In this document: positions 1 to 6,141 of the stretch, one piece after another | How the letters are laid out: each line of letters starts with the position of its first letter | How positions within the stretch are numbered: position 1 is the first letter of the stretch | Assembly: GCA_010671975.1 (NCBI GenBank) | Contig: JAAHIA010000093.1 | Span: forward strand, 1-13,456 | Direction: 5' to 3' | DNA length: 13,456 nucleotides | From: Leptolyngbya sp. SIO4C1 | GTDB lineage: Bacteria > Cyanobacteriota > Cyanobacteriia > Phormidesmidales > Phormidesmidaceae | Position numbers and translations under genes: made by a program | Notes under the pieces: model-generated | Database searches by the model: none | Seen by the model: only the letters and a program-made list of their open reading frames with translations | What the model was told of the DNA's origin: nothing

Positions 1-774
1 GAAATGCACGTATTTGTACCGGTCGGTGCGCAGCATGGCCATGCCGCATTCGTCGGTGCGCAAGCCCAGCGCCGTTTCGGCCGACCGGGCGGTCGGGTCG
101 CCGAAATCGTATTCGAAATGGGCGGCGCCCACTTCAACGGTTTGCGGGTGACATTCGCTCGACACCCAAAACGTCTTGGCTGCCTTAGCTGCTTTATTTT
201 TGCAAACGTCCCAGCTCATTGACATCGCTTCTGCCGCTGCGGTGCCTTCATCTAGCAGCGAGGCGTTGGCAATCTCTAGCCCAGTTAGGTCGGTGATCAT
301 CGTCTGAAAGTTGAGCAGGGCCTCCAGCCGCCCCTGCGCAATCTCCGGCTGATAGGGCGTGTACTGTGTATACCAGCCGGGATTCTCTAAAACATTGCGC
401 TGAATCACCGGCGGCGTGATGCAGTTGTGATAGCCCAGCCCGATGTAGCTTTTGCAAACCTGATTTTGGGCTGCGATCGCGCGCAGACTTGCCAATGCCT
501 CATACTCGCTCATGCCGGTCCCTAGCGACAGCGGCTGCTGTAGGCGAATACCGGCCGGTACCGCCGCATCGATCAGCGCCGCCAGCGATTCAAACCCCAA
601 AATCTCTAGCATTTGCTGCACTTCATCAGCGGTCGGGCCAATGTGTCGCTGCGGAAAATCCTTTTCTAACGCCAGTCGATCTGCCCAGGTCGGTGCTGTA
701 TCCTGGCCAGCGACCGATGCATTCGCGACAGCGGCAGATTGAGCCGGCATTTCATCAGGCTGTTCGTAAGACAT
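1..774 (-). CDS. gcvP: Glycine dehydrogenase (decarboxylating), P-protein, N-terminal 258 residues only
   Basis: This is the PLP-dependent P-protein of the glycine cleavage complex. It decarboxylates glycine and passes the aminomethyl group to the lipoyl arm of GcvH; in cyanobacteria it serves photorespiratory glycine and one-carbon supply. The minus-strand frame is open from an ATG at 774-772 to the window edge without a stop or frameshift. The translation carries family hallmarks: RHIGP at residues 43-47, NPGWYTQYTPYQPEIAQGR around 148-166, and LDEGTAAAEAM from about 174. The family is usually 950-1000 residues, so about a quarter is present and the PLP lysine lies outside. The start is supported by a GGAG (complement at 782-785) about 7 bases before the ATG. 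The gene is last in the gcvT-gcvH-gcvP run, 105 bases after gcvH. The first 38 residues, before the conserved core, are low-conservation sequence. Identification is very secure. Confidence 0.97.
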   Translation of the reverse strand, partial: MSYEQPDEMPAQSAAVANASVAGQDTAPTWADRLALEKDFPQRHIGPTADEVQQMLEILGFESLAALIDAAVPAGIRLQQPLSLGTGMSEYEALASLRAIAAQNQVCKSYIGLGYHNCITPPVIQRNVLENPGWYTQYTPYQPEIAQGRLEALLNFQTMITDLTGLEIANASLLDEGTAAAEAMSMSWDVCKNKAAKAAKTFWVSSECHPQTVEVGAAHFEYDFGDPTARSAETALGLRTDECGMAMLRTDRYKYVHF

Positions 775-879
775 GCAAAAACTCCGCTAGACAGAACAGG
801 TCCAAAAAAACCACCGGCGACAGCTGATGGTTCTCAAAGGCTATTATTTCATTTTGTAATAAATTGCTAATTCTTTCAG

Positions 880-1272
880 CTACCCTTCAACCTGTTCGCG
901 ATATTCTTCAGCCGTCAAGCAGTCGTCCAAGTCTTCTAAGCTATCGGCCTTGACGCGGATTAGCCAACCATCTCCGTAGGGATCGTCGGCAATCTGCTCG
1001 GGGGCATCGAGCAGCTGATCGTTGCGTTCTAGCACCTCACCGGAGACGGGCGATTTTAACTCTTCAACGGCCTTGACCGACTCGATTGTGCCGAACTTTT
1101 CACCCTTTTCTACGTTGTCGCTCAGCTCTGGCAGCTCTAGAAACACCACATCACCCAGCTGATCGACGGCAAAAGCGCTGATGCCAATTGTGATGATTTT
1201 TTCTTCCTCATCGACGCGGGCATACTCGTGCGTGTCGGTATACTGCAGATTGTCCGGATATTCAAAGGCCAT
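880..1272 (-). CDS. gcvH: Glycine cleavage system H protein (lipoyl carrier)
   Basis: This small lipoyl protein shuttles the methylamine intermediate of glycine between GcvP, GcvT and the lipoamide dehydrogenase. The 130-residue product matches the family's usual length of about 125-135. It shows the DTHEYAR start of the fold at 13-19, the GISAFAVDQLGDVVFLELP core at 30-48, and the lipoylation motif ESVKAVEELKSP, in which Lys67 should carry the lipoyl group. It ends in the typical C-terminal helix (LTAEEYREQVEG). The ATG at 1272 has a good GAGGA Shine-Dalgarno (complement at 1279-1283) 6 bases upstream. The gene sits 111 bases after gcvT and 105 bases before gcvP on the same strand. The leader contains a small hairpin, ACTGC at 1301-1305 and GCAGT at 1312-1316, with a homopolymer loop. 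I see no glycine riboswitch there and give the hairpin little weight. Confidence 0.97.
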   Translation of the reverse strand: MAFEYPDNLQYTDTHEYARVDEEEKIITIGISAFAVDQLGDVVFLELPELSDNVEKGEKFGTIESVKAVEELKSPVSGEVLERNDQLLDAPEQIADDPYGDGWLIRVKADSLEDLDDCLTAEEYREQVEG

Positions 1273-1383
1273 CTCTATTCCTCAAGTTGCCAAAGGCGGA
1301 ACTGCTTTTTTGCAGTGTTACATGGAATTTTTGTTTCTACGTAATTTTCGCGCAAGCTGTTACAGATCTCTACTGCACATTCA

Positions 1384-2466
1384 TCAGGAAGCTTTATAGA
1401 ATGGGCGCTTAACTACCTGAGCCGGAAAAAATTTTTGCCGAATTTCAACCTCCACCGTTTGTCCCACTTTAGCCAGCTCAGCTGGTAGATAAGCCAGCGC
1501 GACCGGATAGCCCAGCGTTGGCGATAGCGTTCCGCTGGTGACGATGCCCACAGGCTTGCCGTCTGCCAGCACCGGGTAGTCATGCCGAGCGATGTTGCGA
1601 TCTTCGAGCTGCAGGCCGGCCAGGCGACGCGACACCCCTTCAGCCTTTTGCTGCTCGAGCACGCGGCGGCCAATGAAGTCTTGCGGCTTGTCGAGATGCA
1701 CTAGCCAGCTCAAACCGGCCTCTAGCGGCGTAGTATCGTCGTTAATATCCTGTCCGTAAAGTGCCATTGCTGCCTCTAGCCGCAGCGTATCGCGCGCACC
1801 CAGACCGCAAGGAGTCACGTCTTTTGCTAGCAATGCCTGCCAGACCTTGGCTGCAGCCTGCGAGTCGAGCATCAGCTCAAAGCCGTCTTCGCCGGTATAG
1901 CCCGTACGGGCCATAAAGGCATCGTGACCCAGCAGCTGCGCCTGACAGTGGCCAAAGCGACCGACCTGCGATAGATCAGTCTCAGTCAGCGTCTGCAGCT
2001 TAGCTACGGCCTGCGGCCCCTGCACGGCAACTAGCGCGCGCTCCTGGGAGACATCGTTGAGCTGCACCTGGGTCTCAGGCAGATGCTCTAGCAGCCAGGC
2101 TTTATCTTTAGCGGTGGTGGCCGCGTTGACAATCAGCGTCACTCGGTCCTCACCTTGGTCATAGATAATCAAATCGTCGATGATGCCGCCTTTGGGATTT
2201 AGCAGCACCGTATACTGTGCCTTGCCCGGTGAAAGCCGACTTAAATCCGAAGGCACCAGCCGCTGTAAATGCTCAAGCGTGTTGCTACCGCTGAGTAAAA
2301 ACTTACCCATGTGTGAAATGTCAAACATGCCAGCTCGCTGCCGCACCTCGTGATGCTCCTTTTGGATGCCGCTGAACTGAACCGGCATCTCCCAGCCAGC
2401 AAAGGCGGTCATTCTGGCTGCTTGCTGGACGCAAAGTTTGTAAAGCGGAGTTTTGAGCAGCGTCAT
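1384..2466 (-). CDS. gcvT: Glycine cleavage system T protein (aminomethyltransferase)
   Basis: GcvT takes the aminomethyl group from the H-protein lipoyl arm, releases ammonia and makes 5,10-methylene-tetrahydrofolate. I choose the ATG at 2466, giving 360 residues: the typical N-terminus (TPLY near residue 6, ARMTAFAGWEMPVQF at 17-31) starts just after it, and an AGGAA (complement at 2474-2478) lies 7 bases upstream. The longer frame from 2502 would add 12 residues and overlap the upstream hydrolase. Motifs include MFDISHMGK at 47-55, GGIIDDLIIY at 93-102 with the conserved Asp pair that contains the catalytically important aspartate, ARTGYTGEDGFEL mid-protein, and the C-terminal barrel with GIVTSGTLSPTLG. 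The gene begins 4 bases after the hydrolase stop, so translational coupling is likely. Family assignment is secure. Confidence 0.96.
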   Translation of the reverse strand: MTLLKTPLYKLCVQQAARMTAFAGWEMPVQFSGIQKEHHEVRQRAGMFDISHMGKFLLSGSNTLEHLQRLVPSDLSRLSPGKAQYTVLLNPKGGIIDDLIIYDQGEDRVTLIVNAATTAKDKAWLLEHLPETQVQLNDVSQERALVAVQGPQAVAKLQTLTETDLSQVGRFGHCQAQLLGHDAFMARTGYTGEDGFELMLDSQAAAKVWQALLAKDVTPCGLGARDTLRLEAAMALYGQDINDDTTPLEAGLSWLVHLDKPQDFIGRRVLEQQKAEGVSRRLAGLQLEDRNIARHDYPVLADGKPVGIVTSGTLSPTLGYPVALAYLPAELAKVGQTVEVEIRQKFFPAQVVKRPFYKAS

Positions 2467-2470
2467 TAAT

Positions 2471-3349
2471 CTATTCCTGTATGAAGCGAATGATTTGGTC
2501 AACGGTGAACTGAGGCTTTTCGAGGTGGGGCACGTGACCGCAGTCCGGCACCCAGACTAGCTCACTCTGCGGCAGCGTTTGCTCAAACTTCGTGGCGTCT
2601 TTGGTGCCTAGAATTCGATCTTGCTCACCCCAGAGGATTAGCGCTGGCGCTTGAATCTCTTTGATTTTTTGGCTGAGAAAGTTATAGCCGCCGCTTTTAG
2701 TAAAGCTAATCAGCGCTGTTTTCCACTGAGGGGCCTGCAGATGCAGCGCGGCGCAAAGTTCAGCATCGGGCGTCACCAGAGCGCGATCGCAATAGGCCTG
2801 CCGCGAAATCCGCCGCCGTACGCCAGGATTTCTCAAAAACGTCGTGGCCCAGCTGTCTAGCGGCGAGAACATGAATTTACCCACTGCCGGACCTGCCGCA
2901 AACCCAGCGCTATCGAGCAGTATCAGCCGCTCAACCGCATCCTGATAGGTGAGCACAAAGTCAATTGCCGCCGCCCCGCCCATCGACGCACCACCCAGCA
3001 CCACCGGCTGACCAATCATCTGCTGCCAAAAGCTATAGAGATGCAGCTTAATCTCCCCCGGGCTGAAGGTGGTGTGCACCGTGCGATCGCTAAAGCCAAA
3101 GCCCAGCAAGTCGACTGCCCAGACCTGAAACTGCTCCGCCAGCAGCGGCACCAGCCGCCGAAACTCAAATAGCGAGCTGTCGAAGCCATGCAGCAGCAGC
3201 AGCGGTGTACCGGCTCCCTGACAGACATAGCTGGTGGGGATAGGCCGGTCTGTCAGCGGCGTTGAGATATCGGCGAACTGAATGGCTTCAGCTAGGGCAA
3301 TGGAGGTGGGTTCAGTTAGATTTTGGACATCGGCAGGCAGCATGCTCAA
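2471..3349 (-). CDS. Alpha/beta-fold hydrolase of unknown substrate
   Basis: A 292-residue alpha/beta hydrolase of the family with the catalytic triad on separate loops. I can see the oxyanion HGF at 54-56, the nucleophile elbow GASMGG with Ser122, the acid Asp244 in GEQDRIL, and the base His272 in CGHVPHLEKP, so the enzyme looks intact. A cap region of about 90 residues lies between the elbow and the acid strand. No signal peptide is evident, which suggests a cytosolic protein. The substrate cannot be read from sequence; esterase, lipase-like or C-C hydrolase activities are all possible. The frame opens with TTG at 3349, whose bases overlap the TGA stop of ictB (3348-3346). An ATG two codons later (3343) is a credible alternative, because the GAGG complement at 3354-3357 is only 4 bases from the TTG but 10 from the ATG. 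Its tight packing between ictB and gcvT suggests one transcript. Confidence 0.9.
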   Translation of the reverse strand: MSMLPADVQNLTEPTSIALAEAIQFADISTPLTDRPIPTSYVCQGAGTPLLLLHGFDSSLFEFRRLVPLLAEQFQVWAVDLLGFGFSDRTVHTTFSPGEIKLHLYSFWQQMIGQPVVLGGASMGGAAAIDFVLTYQDAVERLILLDSAGFAAGPAVGKFMFSPLDSWATTFLRNPGVRRRISRQAYCDRALVTPDAELCAALHLQAPQWKTALISFTKSGGYNFLSQKIKEIQAPALILWGEQDRILGTKDATKFEQTLPQSELVWVPDCGHVPHLEKPQFTVDQIIRFIQE

Positions 3350-4752
3350 GATACCTCACCAATTGCCTCTGCATTCGCCCTAAACTTCTCTTGCCAGGTA
3401 ACGTAGAAGCTAGCAATCACGGCCATGCAGAGCCACCAGAGGGTGCTGACCTGCGGCCGGTACCAGACGGTGTCGACGATGCCATGAACCAGCGTACCGA
3501 CCATGGCTGCGATCGCGCCAATCAGCCAGTAAGCCTGAGGGTTGAGGGTTGCGCGCAGGCGCTGCAGCTGTCTGTAGCCCTGATAGAAGGCAGTGGCAAT
3601 CATCCATAGGAAACAGGTGAAGCCAATCGCGCCGGCTTCGACCAGAGTTTCCAGAAAAATGGAGTAGGCGCTGAGCGCGGTGTAGTTGGGTCGCTGGTAG
3701 AGCGGATAGATTAGGTTAAAGGCTTCGTTGCCAGGGCCAATGCCGATGACTGGGCGATCGCGAATCATGTCAGTCACGGCTTCCCAGACGTTGATGCGGA
3801 AGTTGTTGCTGCTGTCTGCTCGTCCGGCAAACATACTCATGACGCGCTCTTGCACCGGCGGCACAAAGAGCACGCTGAGGACAATGACAGCGGCGGAGCC
3901 ACCCAGCAGCAGCGGCAGCGCCCAGCGTCGCCAAAAAGGCGGAAACAGCTCGCTCCACCAGTAGATCAGCAGCACCATCAGGGCGAAGCTGGCGGCCAAA
4001 AAGCCGAGCCAGCCGCCGCGACTTAGGGTCAAAATCAGGCAGGCAGTGTTGACCAGTAGCGCAACTACTGCGAGAACCTTGGGCAGCCAGCGCGGCCAAA
4101 TAAAGATAGCCCCCGCGCTAAAGGTGACTGCCGGAATCAGGTAGGCTGCCAGCAGGTTGGGGTTGCCGAGATAGCTATAAACTCGCGTCGTTCCAGACAG
4201 GTTAGACTCGGGGTCAACCCAGGTAGCCAGGGCTTCTGCGCCAAAGAACCACTGCCGCAGTCCGTAGACTGACACAATCAGCGTCGTCAGCAGAAAGGCT
4301 GAGATCACGCCGGTACGCAGTCTCGGATGCCGCATGACGCGCGCCATCAGCAAAAACAGCAGAATATTCAGCGTTAGCTTGATTAGCCCTGAGACCGCAG
4401 CGGCCTTAACCGGTGATAGCGCTGTCGCCACCACCATCACGCCCCAGTAGAGCGCCACGCCAATATGAATCGGCGTTAGCCAGCCTTCTGCCGTGTCTGA
4501 AACGGTCAGCAGCAGCCAAAAGGCGGCGCAGATTAGCATCAGCACGCCAATTAGCGTGGTAGACACGTAGGGGGCCAGCATCAAAATCAGGGCGATAAAG
4601 ATGGCCGCGATCGCATCGCCGTAGGGCAGCAGCCAGCTGCCCTGTCGCCAGCGCCGCAGCGGGGCTAGCAGACGATGCAGCAGGCTGGCTTCTCGCCACT
4701 GGTGCAGCGCAAAGCGGCTAAACGTAATCCGCTGAAGAACCGCGTGAATCAT
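3346..4752 (-). CDS. ictB: IctB family membrane protein (inorganic carbon accumulation; O-antigen ligase-like fold)
   Basis: A 468-residue polytopic membrane protein of the IctB family, close to the roughly 467 residues I recall for the Synechococcus elongatus protein. About ten to twelve hydrophobic segments can be drawn, for example around 47-63, 67-83, 95-112, 124-138, 147-164, 198-218, 224-242, 247-264, 278-297, 370-388, 405-425 and 435-451. Blocks I recognise are RVYSYLGNPNLLAAYL at 190-205, LTLSRGGWLGF at 241-251, DSSNNFRINVW at 313-323 and IGIGPGNEAFNLIYPLYQ from 336. The family was named for a role in bicarbonate accumulation. It is related to Wzy/WaaL O-antigen polymerases and ligases, so its true activity is debated and direct bicarbonate transport should not be assumed. 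It is the first gene of the minus-strand run leading to gcvT-H-P, and is divergent from the phosphoesterase at 4917 across 164 bases. Confidence 0.93.
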   Translation of the reverse strand: MIHAVLQRITFSRFALHQWREASLLHRLLAPLRRWRQGSWLLPYGDAIAAIFIALILMLAPYVSTTLIGVLMLICAAFWLLLTVSDTAEGWLTPIHIGVALYWGVMVVATALSPVKAAAVSGLIKLTLNILLFLLMARVMRHPRLRTGVISAFLLTTLIVSVYGLRQWFFGAEALATWVDPESNLSGTTRVYSYLGNPNLLAAYLIPAVTFSAGAIFIWPRWLPKVLAVVALLVNTACLILTLSRGGWLGFLAASFALMVLLIYWWSELFPPFWRRWALPLLLGGSAAVIVLSVLFVPPVQERVMSMFAGRADSSNNFRINVWEAVTDMIRDRPVIGIGPGNEAFNLIYPLYQRPNYTALSAYSIFLETLVEAGAIGFTCFLWMIATAFYQGYRQLQRLRATLNPQAYWLIGAIAAMVGTLVHGIVDTVWYRPQVSTLWWLCMAVIASFYVTWQEKFRANAEAIGEVS

Positions 4753-4812
4753 AGACAGCAGACAGCATTTGCAAAGAATAGCCCCATCATAATGCCAGCC
4801 GAGGGGTCCAAG

Positions 4813-4844
4813 CTGTCAATAGCGTTTGCCAGGCGCAATGACAG
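4813..4844. promoter_or_regulatory. Dyad in the divergent ictB / phosphoesterase intergenic region
   Basis: The 164-base space between the divergent starts (4753-4916) holds an interrupted inverted repeat. CTGTCA at 4813-4818 pairs with TGACAG at 4839-4844, and inside it GCG (4822-4824) pairs with CGC (4834-4836). It could be an operator serving both promoters, or an RNA hairpin. I see no convincing -35/-10 pair. The function is inferred from position only. Confidence 0.3.
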
Positions 4845-4916
4845 AACTGTCCTCTGGCTTATTCCCAGCTTAATTCAGACGTGACATACTAAGTCGTCGC
4901 GTTTGGACTAGGAGCG

Positions 4917-6110
4917 ATGCCGCTCAATCGTCGTCGATTCATAGTTTTGGGGGGTCTGGCGCTGGGGGCCTGTTCGTCGGCTGCGGTGCCTCGTCGTCGG
5001 ATAGCACAGGGGGGCGGGGCGATATGGAGGCGAGAGGATGAAAGGGTGAAAGGCGCGGAGACGTGGGGACGCGGGGACGCGGAGACGACAGAGCGGTTGG
5101 CCGGGCAGGAGATTGGGCCGGCTGGGCTCTATGCGCCGGTACGGGGCGACGTGCGGGCGGTGGTGATTAGCGATATGAATAGCCGCTACGGGGCGACTGA
5201 CTATCGTGCCGAGGTGCTAACAGGTATTGAGCTGCTGCCGGGATGGCAGCCAGATTTGGTCATCTGTGCGGGCGATATGATTGCGGCGCAGAAGATTTCG
5301 CTCACCTCGGCAGAGGTGGCAGCAATGTGGGAGAGCTTTGATCGCCAGATTTTGACCCCGATTCGTGCGGCCAATCTGCCGTTTGCGCTGACGATTGGTA
5401 ACCACGATGCCTCTAGCCTGAAGCGTCAGGGAGAATACGTCTTTGCGGTCGATCGGCAGGCGGCGACGCAGTATTGGCAGGCGCATCTGACTGCGCTGGC
5501 GCTGCCCTACGTAGAGGCGACCGGGTTTCCCTACTACTACAGCTTCAAGCAGAACGATATCTTTTACCTGATTTGGGATGCGTCTGCAGCCGATGTCCCG
5601 GCTGAGCAGCTAGCCTGGGCGGAGCGCAGCTTGAGCAGCCCCGAGGCGCAGTCGGCAAAGCTTAGAATCGCAATCGGTCATCTGCCTTTCTTTGCGATTT
5701 CTCAGGGCCGCGATCGCGCTGGAGAAATCTTGAACCATTCAGAGGCGCTGCGATCGCTGCTGGAAACCTATCGGGTTCATACCTACATCAGCGGCCATCA
5801 CCACGCCTATTTCCCAGCCCATGCTGGTCAGCTACAGCTGCTGCACTGCGGCGCGCTGGGCAGCGGACCGCGTACTTGGCTAAACCGCGTTGATACGGCC
5901 ATGCAAACGCTGACGGTGCTCGATATTTTCTTGGAAGATGCCTCGACGGTCTACACCACCTACAGCATGAATACGCTGCAGGTGGTGGACGCGCAGCAGC
6001 TGCCGCGTCAGATTGTCGGTCCGACTGGCCGCTTGCTGCGCCGTGATGTTGCCTCAGCCGATCTCAGCCAGGCCGAACGCAATCAGCAGTACGTACCCAG
6101 CGCTAACTAG
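4917..6110 (+). CDS. Calcineurin-like metallophosphoesterase with a Tat-type lipoprotein signal
   Basis: A 397-residue predicted exported phosphoesterase. The N-terminus has NRRRFIV at 4-10, resembling a twin-arginine motif, a short hydrophobic stretch, and the lipobox LGAC with Cys19, so the product is probably a membrane-anchored lipoprotein. Residues 20-65 are a low-complexity, charged linker encoded partly by an 8-bp tandem repeat. The metallophosphoesterase core follows with its motifs in order: D86-M-N88, GD with Asp120, GNHD at 161-164, GH with His255, and GHHH at 293-296. The first motif has Asn where the family usually has His (DxH). The other metal ligands are present, so I expect an active two-metal enzyme; phosphomonoester or diester substrates cannot be distinguished. 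GGAG at 4911-4914 sits only 2 bases from the ATG, which is unusually close, but the in-frame signal peptide supports this start. The gene converges on glgB with 31 bases between stops. Confidence 0.88.
   Translation: MPLNRRRFIVLGGLALGACSSAAVPRRRIAQGGGAIWRREDERVKGAETWGRGDAETTERLAGQEIGPAGLYAPVRGDVRAVVISDMNSRYGATDYRAEVLTGIELLPGWQPDLVICAGDMIAAQKISLTSAEVAAMWESFDRQILTPIRAANLPFALTIGNHDASSLKRQGEYVFAVDRQAATQYWQAHLTALALPYVEATGFPYYYSFKQNDIFYLIWDASAADVPAEQLAWAERSLSSPEAQSAKLRIAIGHLPFFAISQGRDRAGEILNHSEALRSLLETYRVHTYISGHHHAYFPAHAGQLQLLHCGALGSGPRTWLNRVDTAMQTLTVLDIFLEDASTVYTTYSMNTLQVVDAQQLPRQIVGPTGRLLRRDVASADLSQAERNQQYVPSAN
5055..5086 (+). repeat. Four-unit 8-bp tandem repeat inside the phosphoesterase coding sequence
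   Basis: Four consecutive 8-base units with consensus GCGGRGAC run from 5055 to 5086; the second unit has T in its second position. They encode residues 47-57 (AETWGRGDAET) of the linker between the lipobox and the catalytic domain. Purine-rich sequence continues upstream from about 5025. Eight is not a multiple of three, so gain or loss of one unit would shift the reading frame and separate the export signal from the enzyme. Confidence 0.85.
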
Positions 6111-6141
6111 CCGCAGCTGCTGACTCTGCAGCGCCTGTCCG

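Noticed and set aside
489..827. Plus-strand open frame of about 112 codons near the start of the window
   Set aside because: It lies antisense to the gcvP 5' end, which has clear P-protein motifs. The plus-strand translation has no recognisable domain and no plausible ribosome site.
839..870. AT-rich imperfect inverted repeat between gcvH and gcvP
   Set aside because: The pairing is short and almost all A-T, and the T-rich stretch does not follow a GC stem, so there is no support for a terminator inside the run.
1273..1383. Possible glycine riboswitch in front of gcvH
   Set aside because: The 111-base gap between gcvT and gcvH shows only a 5-bp hairpin and no paired-aptamer architecture I can recognise. 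It is also too short for a typical tandem glycine riboswitch.
2467..2502. Longer gcvT start at 2502
   Set aside because: It would overlap the hydrolase end and add 12 residues outside the conserved family start. The ATG at 2466 has a well-placed AGGAA.
6116..6132. Hairpin between the convergent phosphoesterase and glgB stops (GCTGC / GCAGC)
   Set aside because: It has only five pairs and no T run on either strand. It is too weak to call a terminator, although a bidirectional end is expected somewhere here.
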